Assembly: GCF_000002595.2 (NCBI RefSeq)
Contig: NC_057006.1
Location: forward strand, 721,681 to 785,680
Reading direction: 5' to 3'
Source of the DNA: Chlamydomonas reinhardtii
Taxonomy: Eukaryota; Chlorophyta; Chlorophyceae; Chlamydomonadales; Chlamydomonadaceae
Length of the DNA: 64,000 bases
The notes under the pieces are model-generated. The model saw only the letters and a program-made list of their open reading frames with translations. It was not told the DNA's origin and did no database searches. Position 1 is the first letter of the stretch. Every line of letters begins with the position of its first letter. Below are positions 11,398 to 21,302 of the stretch, piece after piece. Made by a program: the position numbers and the translations under genes.

Positions 11398-13607
11398 ATG
11401 ACAACCAAGTATGGCATGTTTAAGGAGCACGAGTACCTTCGGCCAGGCGGCGAAGGGCCCGCAGCGGCAGGCTCGGACGGTGGCAGTCCAGCGCCAGGGT
11501 CTCTAAAAAATAGCCGCACAGCATCACCAACTGGCGATCGTGATGGTGGATTGAACTTTAAGGCTACTGTGGGCCGCGCTGGAAAGGTGCGGGGTGGCGC
11601 ACGGAATGGCCCCGCATGCTGCGTCGCTCTGGACAGATAGGCAGCCCTCTCAAATGAGTGCGGAATATGGCGTCGGCTGCTCGCTCCCACTTTGTTTGGG
11701 GATACCAAGGGGGTGTGGGATGCTGAAGCCCTTACAGACAGCCCCCTGACAGCGACACGCTTCCCGCGCACCACGCGCACCATTCTATCTGCCTATCCCT
11801 ACCCTCAGGGCAACGACGCTACTTTCGAGCCATTTAAATCACTACATCACGGCGACAAGTACATTGACCCCAGCCGGAGAGCGTTGCTGGACCAGAATGC
11901 GGCCAAGGGCAAGCAGGTCGTGCCCGCGGCCTTCAAAGCAGCTTCCCCCATGAAGAAATCCACAACGCCAGGCGACTTCGTGGGGACAATCGCAGGGAAA
12001 GTGCCGTACGTGCCGGTAAGCGCTCGTGTCTTTGGGTTCATGATGGGCTGCAAACTGCCTGCGGGTGAGAAAGGCAGCACACACTAAGTCCGCACCCTCC
12101 CCACCCTGTTCCTCGGAACCCGCGCACCACCAAAAGCCCCATCCCGCCACCGCTAATCACCGCCCCCACCATCCCCTCCACCCTGTCCCACCCACAACCA
12201 CATCACCACACCACAGGGCAGCACCATCAGCACGCAGAAGACCAAGGACGACGTGCGCCACGAGCCGCGCGGCTTTTACACCAGCCCCGCCAAGAAGGGC
12301 GGCCTGGGTTTCAACAAGACCACGCTGTCGGAGCGGCAGGGCTTCCGGGGGGTGGCCACGGAGTACGAGTACCAGCACGACCCCGAGGAGCTGCACCGGG
12401 AGCGGAGGAAGCAGGTGAGGGGTCGGGGCGTGTGGAGGCGGTGTGCGGGGGGCGTGTGTGGGGGGGAGGGGGTATCCTAAACCGGGGGAAGGGGAATTCT
12501 ATACCCAAGTAAACCCAGACCCAGAACCGCCCACAGAGCACGGGCGGGGGAGTGGGCGGGGGGAGGAGTTGGGACGGGGGAGGGGGGTAGAGGGCTGGTG
12601 GGAAGGGGCAGGGTGGGGTGGATGGGCATGAGGGTAAAGGGCTGGCAGGCAGGGTGGTGGGTAGTGGCGTGGAAGCAGGAGTTGGATGGGGATCGCGGGA
12701 GCTGGTGGGCGCGTCAGGGAGAGGAAGCGGCGTAGGCTTGACCGTAGGCAGATGCTTGAAGGTACTGACGCAGCCAAACCGCACGGGTATCTACGCATGT
12801 ACACACACACAGGAGCGGGAAGCGGACCAGGCAGCCCGGCAGCCGCAGCCCTTCAAGCCCACCAACCCGCCCAAGCGGGGCGGGCCGGGCGTGCCCAACA
12901 CCACCATCAGCAAGCACAAGGGAGTGGCCGGCGAGTGGGAGTACATCTGCGGAGCAGACCCCTCCACCGCGCCGCGCGACCCCAACAACCCGGACGCGGC
13001 GGCGGCCACCGCGGCCACGGCGCCGGGTGCGGGCGCTGCGGATGCCGGCCCGGCCTTCAAGCCGGCCTCGCTCAAGCCGCGGCACCTGGGCAAACAGCCC
13101 GAGTACATCCACGACCCAGAGGTGCCCAAGATTGGTGAGTGGTGCTGGCGGTCAGGCATGGCTGTGGTGGCGGTGGTGGTGCCGGCGGGGGCGGTGGGCG
13201 GTGGTGGTGTGGGCGGGGGCGGTCGGCTTTAGGCTTGGATGCAGTCGCATGTACGAGACATGCGTGCATCAGCGGCAACGAGCTTGCTACAAGGTCGCAG
13301 GAAGAGAAGGGGCTACAGCAGCGAAAGGAGCTAGGCAGCGGCGGGGGCGGTGGAAAGGGCGCACTAGCCAAGCGCAGCTGGGGCTCGGGTAGCTGGCCCC
13401 ATGAGTAGCCCCCCCTTCCCCTTCCCCTTCTTTTGGTAATCCCCCCCTAATGCTTGTTCTCCACCGCGCCCCTTCACCACCGCAGAGGCGGAGCACGCCA
13501 AGCGCAAGGCGGAGATCACTCGCCTGGCCAACAGCGGCGCGTGGCGGCCCAACCAGGGCAACAAGACCGACATGGTCCGCTCCATTGTGCGCATGAACCT
13601 CAAGTAG
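11398..13607 (+). CDS. CFAP96: cilia- and flagella-associated protein 96 homologue
   Basis: Five exons (11398-11586, 11809-12015, 12217-12414, 12813-13134, 13486-13607) encode 345 aa with exact phases. The protein starts with a KYGMFKE block. It continues with FEPFKSLHHGDKYIDP and a VGTIAGKVPYVP segment, then FYTSPAKKGGLGF, as in vertebrate CFAP96 (C4orf47), whose matching blocks are GIF..., DPF...Y.DP, G.GGPVPF and NFYTNPGKKGTGYGY. Two lysine/proline-rich repeats follow (FKPTNPPKRGGPG and FKPASLKP). CFAP96 belongs to the axoneme/centrosome-associated proteins; its precise biochemical role is not established. Exon 2 could start at other AGs, but 11809 has the best pyrimidine tract and keeps the conserved block in phase. 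Confidence 0.87.
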
Positions 13608-13826
13608 TGGCGGGCAGCATGAGGAGCAGCGAGGAGGCGGAGTGAGCAGGGGAGGCGCGAGCAGGTGGAGGAGTGCACGAGGTGGCGCGAGGGTGAGGTG
13701 GAGAGTGGAGCTTGGAAGCTGGGAGCCTGGAGCAGCAGGAGCGGGAGGTAGCGGCCGGAGGCGGAGGACAGGGGCAGCAGTCGGTCGGTTGGAGCGGGTG
13801 GCAGCAGTAGGCGGTGGTGAAGGGCT

Positions 13827-13831
13827 TGTAA
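13827..13831 (+). terminator. TGTAA poly(A) signal, CFAP96
   Basis: TGTAA, the usual volvocine polyadenylation signal, lies about 220 bp after the CFAP96 stop codon. Assigned by position only. Confidence 0.4.
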
Positions 13832-14517
13832 GGAAGCGTCGTGGGTACCAGGCGCAGTTGCTGGGCAAACACCGCCAACATTGGGGGGGTTGTCCTGTAT
13901 GCCGGGGGATGAGAGTTGTCCTGTGAGCAGTTCAGATCGTGGGGCTGCGTGTGGTCTTGTACAGCGTGTGTGCGACCCTATGGTGAACATGCGACGAGCG
14001 GCGGTGGTAGCGGCGCCTGCCGCCAGACTGCAGTTCACAGATTTTAGGCTTCTTGACGTGCAGGTAGACAGAAAAGCGCAGGGAAGTTGCCAACCGGTTG
14101 TGAGGGGCACGAAAGGGGTTAGGCGGTTAGAGGGTAGTGGTGGCTCGTGCAGTCAACAGAGCTGCTGTGAGGGCCGTTTGGACGAAAATGCAATCTTAAA
14201 GCTGATGTGCTGGTTGGTGGACAGAACTGGCGTGCACCAGTATTCTGAAGGCAAGAGATGCCTTTTTGAATATGGCTGGGGCCACTACTGAATCATGACG
14301 CCGCGCGGAAAGCGGAGACCCACGGGGCGCAAGACGGAAAGAACGGCAAGACTAACAAGAACTTCGGAGTGCCAGCTCATTGCAGTGCATTTGCAAGCGC
14401 GCTAGCAGACACAGCGTCGGCAGGCAGCAATGCGTTTTGTGGCGGGCGGGCAGCGCGCCGTTACTCACGTCCGCGTCATTTTCTGGCGCAGCGGGAGCGG
14501 CCATGCCGGAGCTCGCC

Positions 14518-14526
14518 AATATATAC
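14518..14526 (+). promoter_or_regulatory. TATA-like element of the LHC-like gene
   Basis: An AATATATA stretch lies about 195 bp upstream of the ATG at 14720 in otherwise GC-rich DNA, leaving room for a 5' UTR of about 165 bp. Confidence 0.45.
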
Positions 14527-14719
14527 CTTCCAGTACTTCATTTCCCACTGCAAAAAGCAACAACGAAGGTCATCCACACAAATCGCTCTAGCTAAATACC
14601 TTGTGACCCCGAAAGCAGGCCGCTGTGACCCCCCACACGCAAGCGCTTCGCACGCCCCAGCGCCCGAGCTTTCTTCCCTAGACCGCTTCCTCGCAACCAA
14701 CCAAAAAAAGCCAACCATC

Positions 14720-17700
14720 ATGATGCTTACGCGCAAGGCAATTGCCGGTCCCGGCGTCGTCAGCAGCCGCAGCACCGCCCGCGCCGGCGTGGCTCCTGTG
14801 CCGCTGCAGCCGCGCCTGCGCAGCTCCGTGGTCCGCCGCTTCAAGGTGTGTGGCGGACTGAGGCAAGCGCTGAAGCAGTAGACAGCTGCGCCTCACGGGT
14901 GTAGCTGGGGCAGGTGCAAGTTGTATGGCTGCGGTTGAAGGCGCTTCGTAGCTGTGCTGCCCTCCCCCCCTCCCCCGCGCCACCAATCACGCGTCGTCCA
15001 AGACCGCGGCCCAGCACCGCTCAATGTCCCTCGTCTCATCTGTCTTGTTATTGCTGCTGCAGGAGAACAACGAGGAGACGGACCTGGAGATGCAGCGGCG
15101 GCGTGAGATGGAGGAGGTGCGGCGCCGCCAGGAGGAGGCCATCAACAAGGTGGGAGGGTGGACGGGACGGTGTGTAGAGTGTGCTCGCTCGTGTTAAGGG
15201 CATAAAGTGAACAGCCTGTTCAGTAAATAGCAACCCGCGGGACTTGGCTGTGTGGCAGCTGCCCTGGTGGCTTTGACGGGCATTATGCGGCCCCGCCTGT
15301 GGTCTGCAACTAAGCAAGCAGGACCTCCAACATGTGTCCCTGCCACCGCTTCCCCACCCCCGCAGATTCGTGACTCGGCCCAGGACGTCGGCAACAGCGC
15401 CAAGCAGGAGATCAAGAAGGTGAGGCGTGAGGCCATTTGCGGGGATGGGTAAGGGCAGGTGTGGGGCAAGCGCCTGTGGGTGGCTTTGAGGCTGTTGAAG
15501 ATGTGGGTCAACAGCCACACAAACGAAGGAAGCCGGCGTGCGGTGCAGACACCGAGCCTGCATGGCTGGCCTTGCACTGGGGCACATAGCGACCTGCGCC
15601 CGCCCGCCCTACCCGCTCATGCCATGTCGCATGGATACCCGCCCTCCCCCCTGCTCAGCTGCTGCAAATACCGCTGCTGCTGCAGGTGCGGCATAGCGCA
15701 GCCAAAAGCACTCGCACTGACGTCTTCACACACACCACACGCCCCTGTGCTGCACGGGCTCCTCCCTCCCTTGCTTCATTTCCACCTGCTTCTCACCTCC
15801 AGCCTTGTTTCTCGCCCCACCCACAAACCCTGCCCCCGTTACCTGCTGTTGACACAGGACGTGCGGCAGGTGGTGGACACGGTGGAAGCCAGCAGTGCCG
15901 GCAAGGGCTACAGCAGCGCAATACGGGTGCCCATCTGGATGCCGGCCTTCACTCGCCGCCGCGAGGTGCGGTAGGCAGCAAGATAGCAAGCTGACAAGCA
16001 AGGGGCGTGCAGAGGTCGCGAAGGGGTTGTGGGGTTTGGCATGGCGTGAGGATGCGGAGGGGTGGACTTGTAACTGCGCAGCGATGGGTTTCTGAGTTTG
16101 TGTGCCTGTTGAGGTTGTCGGGCCCATGCATGAACCTCGACAAGCCTCATAAAGCCTGCCCCCACCAACCCCCCCTGCCCGCCGGTGTGCACAGGTCTTC
16201 ATGGGGCGCATCGCCATGGTGGCCTTCGCTGTCAGCTGCGGTCTGGAGATCTTCACTGCCGACCACCTGGGTCCCATCCGCCAGGTGCGATCGGGCAGTC
16301 GACGCTCACCGTGGGTCCCGATCCACGGTGGCTGTTCGGCCGGCCCATTGTCGCCGGCACTGTCCGCTCCCAGCCCTTATTTTGTACCACCAAACCACGC
16401 GCTGACCATCGGAGTAGCCGAGTAGCAATGGCGCAGCTGCACCATCGCCATCCGCATTGGCAGTTCCCACCCGCGCTCTCATGCCCAACGCTGCCCCCCC
16501 CCCCCACACACACACCGCCCACCCCCACCCCCGCCACCACTGCAGGTCCAGCTGTGGAGCGGCCTGGACGAGTCCACTGTGGTGGCCCTCATCATGGGCA
16601 TCATTGCCTACAACGTGCTGGGAGGTCTGGGGCCCTGGTCGCCCACCTTCGCGCCCGAGAACCTGCGGGTGAGGGACTAGGGACGTCAAGAGGAGGGGTG
16701 CAGGAGCACGTGTCGGGAAACTGGAGGGGGCTTGTGATGCAGGTGCAGGAGTAAGACGGGGGCGACGGGTTCCATTGCCTGTGACACATGTGCTTCATGC
16801 GCGGTCTTAGCTTTCCCATACGTCCCCACCCGCCCATACAGGATGTGGCCAGGCGGCCGCGCGGCCCGCCCAGCGACCTGCCCGCCAAGGTTGGCGACTG
16901 GCTGGGCATCAGCGGCTGGGGCTTCACCAAGCGCAACGAGGTGAGGAGGTAGCGAGTGTTCTTTTAGAGAGCACGCGAACGCTAGCGCGTGTTGATTGGG
17001 GAAATCGGAAGAAGAGCGTGCGGTTGTGTACGTACATGTGCGTGTGTGTGTATGCGTGTGCTCCCCCACGGCCACGGTCCCACCCAGTCCCTTCTTCCTG
17101 TTCTACTCCATATCCTCCCTCCTCGAACCGCGCAATGCAAATGCAGGTGTTCCACGGCCGGCTGGCCATGATGGGTTTCCTGTTTGCTTTCATCAACGAA
17201 ATGAAGACCGGCCGCGGCGCACTGGGGCAGGTGGGCGGTGGGGGTGGGGGGAGGCGGGGCGCTGCAACGGGGAGCGGAACATGTTTGGTGCAGGAGTTGT
17301 GCGACAGAGCTGCAAGAGGGTCACACGCAACGCGCCCTATGGGGTACTGGCTGATTTGCAAACGCTTGCATCCCCGCCAGCCCCACCGCACACACGCACG
17401 CACACATACAACACACACGCATCACCACGCCCCCCACCCCCCAGGTCGCTGGCTACCTGGGCATCATCCCCGACGCCGCCTGGTACAGCGCCTGCCTGAA
17501 CGGCTTCATCGTGTTCTCCGCCCTCATGCTGGGAGCCTCCATACTGTTCCCTAGCCGCCTGCAGGTAGGCGTGTGTGGGAGGCAGGGGGGCAGCAGGCAG
17601 TGAGGGAGGAGGGAACGGACGAGCGAGTGCTGGTGCTCCCGCACAATGAGGTTGTGACTTGTTCCGCACCCACGCACATCCACACAACAGGGTTCCAACG

Positions 17701-17723
17701 CCTCGGAGGATGACATCTACTAA
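14720..17723 (+). CDS. four-helix LHC-superfamily (PSBS/LHL-like) thylakoid protein
   Basis: Ten exons (14720-14845, 15063-15149, 15366-15419, 15858-15965, 16195-16284, 16546-16668, 16842-16940, 17147-17230, 17445-17564, 17691-17723) encode 307 aa, all phase 0. Residues 1-42 are Arg/Ser/Ala-rich, like a chloroplast transit peptide, followed by a charged Glu/Arg helix (about 43-75). Two related halves follow. Each begins with the LHC helix motif: E-VFMGRIAM near residue 126 and NEVFHGRLAMMGF near residue 230. Each is followed by a second hydrophobic helix (about 163-183 and 271-291). Two repeats with four helices is the PSBS plan, and the ExxxGR motif is the chlorophyll-ligand signature of LHC, ELIP and PSBS. 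The spacing and sequence are not those of canonical PSBS, so it may be one of the algal light-harvesting-like photoprotection proteins. Location in the thylakoid membrane is inferred. Confidence 0.85.
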
Positions 17724-19222
17724 AGCACCGGCGAGCTGTGTGTGCACCAGGGAGTCGTGCGATGTGTGTCAAGCGGGTCTGCGGTACGGCATATGCCTGC
17801 TGCACGATGTGGGTGGTGGTAGCTTAGCCGGCGTAGCTGCCGGTGCAACTTGGTCGGCATGAACCTGCATGCTGGTATTGGTAGTGCAGACTCGAGACGG
17901 TTGAGGAATGGAGGTTCAAAATGCGCGCAAGGACTGTGAGGAGCTGGCATCGGAAGGATGGGGATGTTGGATTAGCTGTTGCGCACGTGATGTGGGTCGG
18001 TTGGGGTTGCTGACGAATGCACTCGAGCCCAAGACGACCATCTGCGCTCTGTCGATATGCTCACACGTGCACATTGGTGATAAAGCAACGGTGATGGTTG
18101 CGTGCCACAGACAGCACACAAGCGCTGTGTAAATCCTGATGGACACTTTGCCAAACATATGTATCCTCTGCTCGATATGTCGTCCATGTTTGCGACGTTG
18201 CATACGGCTTGCGAAACACATGCATTCTGTGCCAATTGACAGCGCGAATTATGGCAGGGGTATAGCTGCACCACCTTTACATCCTTTCCAAGCGCCAAGC
18301 ACGAGAGCGCAGCACCCCCGGTGCCACACAAAGCCACCCCATCCTCTCCGGAGATGCGGTGATTTGCCCCGTCCATCCACTGCGGCACGGCGCCTCGCGT
18401 GCCGGACCCAACGTAAACAAAAACTGAGGTCCAGACACCAAACAACAAAATTGCGATGGCCGCCGTCCTAAGCGCCCCTCCATAGGCGCAGATGGCCTCT
18501 CCACATGCAGCACGCGCCCTGCCCTTCGGGTATCAACGGCGCCTTCATTGCCATCAAGTTCATCAAGTCCATGTTGTCATCTCCATTGCGCACCCACAGC
18601 GTGCACGCCGACGGAGGACGCCGTATGGTGCTCCCGCGCCCTACTTGCTACCACAGTGAGCTCTCACCCCTACCTAAGTTGTATGCTTTCATCCACCTCA
18701 TCTGGCTCTAGCCGTTCCTTCACCGGACGCGGCGACCAACGCCTCCGCGCCGCGCTGCGCATGCGCGCCCCTGAGCCCGGCAGCAGGACATTTACGCACG
18801 GTGCCGACAAGCATCAAGCTCGCCGCCCCTGTGCGTAGCGCCATCCCGGCGCCCCACAGTGCGCATGCACCCTGACCTGCGCCCATGCCGCCTTCGCCTT
18901 GGCCGCGAGCCGAGCGCAAAGCCCCCGCTCCGCAAGCCCGCGCGCTGCCCCGGTCCCCTTTCAAGATCCGCTCCTCGCCAACGCATTGCCACGCCACGGC
19001 AACAGCTCGCTGCCGCAGACTGCTGCTAGCATGGTAGCAAGCTCCCGCCTGGCTGCTGCCTCCGCCGCCCGGTGAGCTACTGCTCCCGCCTTATCCCGCC
19101 AGCGCCTGCGGCTGCCGTCGCCCGCGCAGCTCCCTTGCTGTTCAGACTGACCGCAAGCCGCCGGCCAGCCCGCTGCTAGCTAGCCGGCGAGCTTAGTCCC
19201 AATCATGCCGCTGCATTTGCAT
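17724..19222. other. convergent intergenic region, 3' UTRs of the LHC-like and HHL1-like genes
   Basis: About 1.5 kb between two genes whose 3' ends face each other. I found no exon with splice support on either strand. From about 18500 to 19200 the DNA is rich in CGC and GCC triplets, giving open frames on both strands that look like chance. Confidence 0.5.
18128..18132 (+). terminator. TGTAA poly(A) signal, LHC-like gene
   Basis: TGTAA lies about 405 bp after the stop codon at 17723, a normal 3' UTR length for this lineage. Confidence 0.45.
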
Positions 19223-21091
19223 TTACTGCGGCGCCTTGAACATGCCCGCCAGGTTCTCGCTGGAGAAGAACTTCTTCAGCTGGTCCAGGCCGGTCTCGCC
19301 CAGGTCCTCGGGCGAGGGGAAGAAGGTCAGGTTCTCGGCAGCGGTCCAGTCCTTGGGGTTGGCCTTGTCCTGTCCGGTGGCAACAAGGGTGGATGGAGAC
19401 GCTAAAGAAAATAGGGGCGCTGAGAGCGGTTCCCTGGCAGAACACCCGACCCACATCGCGTTGCTACGACCTGCCGCCCTCCCTTCCGTGGGCGGCTCTG
19501 CACCGGACCGCAGCGTGGCGCCTGCGAACCTGAGCCCCCCGTGGGGCAGGCCCTCCCGACATGCAGCACACACCGCCGCCGCACGGAGCTCCCGACCCGA
19601 GCGGCAGCCCGACACTCCGTCATCCGCGGCACTCACCCGGATCTTGAAGGCGTACTGGAAGTCGCTGGACGCCGAGTTGGCGAAGGGAGGGAAGTTCTTA
19701 CGCAGCTCCTTCTCCAGCTTGGCCTTGTCCTGTAAGTGCATGTGTACGGGTGCGTGTGGCTAAGCGTAGGGGGACGAAGCGGCGCGACGGACAGTGAATA
19801 ACCAGTTGGGCCCACACACGCAGGAAAGCTTCACGGGGATGCTTAACTGGGTTGTGTAGCCTTGCAACCGCAGCCTGCCGGACGCCGGCCTAACCGTGTG
19901 CGCACAGGGGCACATAGATCCGGCCCGCACCAGGGTGGCAATGCCTATGGAACCCGGGCTGGTGCTCCACTCCCGCAGGCTGCTCTACACGAAACGAACG
20001 CTTTCAACCTCCGGTTCCGGTCTCAAGGCTCGTAAATTGTTGGAGCCGCACCCGTCTGGAATGCGCCACAAGCAGCGTTTGCTTGCCGCACGCCCTTGGC
20101 ACCCTCCAGTCCGCTCGCCGTCACCGGGAACCGGCACCAACCAGCCCTCTTCTTGCTGCTACAGCTGCTAACTCTGCAGCTGCCTCCGTTGAAAACCACG
20201 CGCTTTCGCCCCTTTCCCCCGCGCTGCTCCTACCTGGTACAGGCCCGACGCCATCTGCCAGATCAGGGTGCGGCCGTACAGGCGCATACCCCAGGGCGAC
20301 TTGATGGCGTTGGCCAGGAAGTTGGACACCTGGTTACCCTTAACGATGCTGAGGGGAACCCACAGAGAGGGCCCCACCATGGCATTCAGCTGGGGGTCCT
20401 TGTACTGCGCGGTGAAAGTAAGCGATCGGGGAGGGGGAAGTCAGGACTGTGTCAGGACCGCACACACACAAAGCCAGACGTGCGGTGTGTGGTCGGAGCT
20501 CCGGTCCCGGTCCCTGTAACACATGACTGACCTTCAGGCAGCGGAAGAAGATGACGAACTCGGCGTTCTCGGGGTCCACGTCGGGGGTAGGGGCCTCACG
20601 CTGCGCGTTCAGCGACGGTCGGCGCAAGCATCGTCGCGATGTCAGCAACTTGCCACCAGAGTCAGCGCTGCACCAGTAACCCGGCCCAGATCACTTACGC
20701 GAACCATCTCCATCTGGTTGGGCATAGAGCCCTGGCGGAGAGCGGACTTGCCCTTGCCCTTGCCCTTGGCGAACACCTGCGACCACACACCGGATCAGCC
20801 ATCGCGGAGAGCTCCAAACCACGATTGTCTATTTAATATGCACAAAGCTCCACTGGGGGCCATGCGCACCTGAACGGAGGTCCGGCGAGAGGTGGTGGTG
20901 CCGAATGCAGGGGCGCGCGCGGCCGAGCGCCTGCAAAAACGACGGCGCCATCCGTGGTCAGAGACGCGGTGGAAACATTCCTTAGAAATGTGCTCTAACT
21001 GTCACGCCGAGGAAGCTTAAGTCACATCCGAAATTCACCTGGCCGAGGGCGCCTGCAGCGCCTGCGAAGCGCGAGAGATAGTGGTCTGCAT
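19223..21091 (-). CDS. HHL1: HHL1-like thylakoid protein protecting photosystem II under high light
   Basis: Seven exons (21091-21039, 20930-20870, 20776-20699, 20600-20532, 20404-20234, 19729-19637, 19369-19223) encode 223 aa with exact phase closure. The first about 45 residues are Ser/Ala/Arg-rich and fit a transit peptide, followed by a Lys/Gly stretch. The conserved core reads FVIFFRCLK, then LWVPLSIVKG, a segment with MRLYGRTLI, and SSDFQYAFKI. These parallel plant HHL1 (FVIFIRM, LWYPLSI..GG, K.IYKDTIAR, TEFRYGYK). In Arabidopsis HHL1 binds PSII together with LQY1 and protects it from photodamage. A C-terminal acidic/Phe-rich tail (about 175-223) is less conserved. Symbol by homology of motifs only. 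It starts 211 bp from the divergent ArgC gene. Confidence 0.82.
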
Positions 21092-21302
21092 TTTGATATG
21101 ACAAGAGTTCAAGGGGGAAAGCCTACACCTAAGTTATGGCAGGGGAAGTGTCGGCCGGAGTGTGTGTTTGCAAGTGTTGCGCAATTGCAAGTGCCGAGCC
21201 CAAGTGCGACGCACCCGACCTGCCTCCCACTGCTTCACTGCTTAGGAAAACGTCCGCACCCTGTTTCACGTCTTACTTGCGTCCACTCGAAAACTTGGCA
21301 AA
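21092..21302. promoter_or_regulatory. short divergent promoter between HHL1 and ArgC
   Basis: Only 211 bp separate the two start codons, so the core promoters and both 5' UTRs must share this space. No obvious TATA box is visible. Confidence 0.55.

Larger units (their letters stand above)
13608..14719. other. 3' UTR of CFAP96 and promoter of the LHC-like gene
   Basis: About 1.1 kb without exons. It contains a TGTAA signal near 13827 for CFAP96 and a TATA-like AT stretch near 14518-14526 upstream of the next start. The remainder shows no repeat or coding signal that I trust. Confidence 0.5.

Noticed and set aside
18548-19171. possible gene in the convergent gap
   Set aside because: Frames open on both strands at once and no exon chain with consistent phase.
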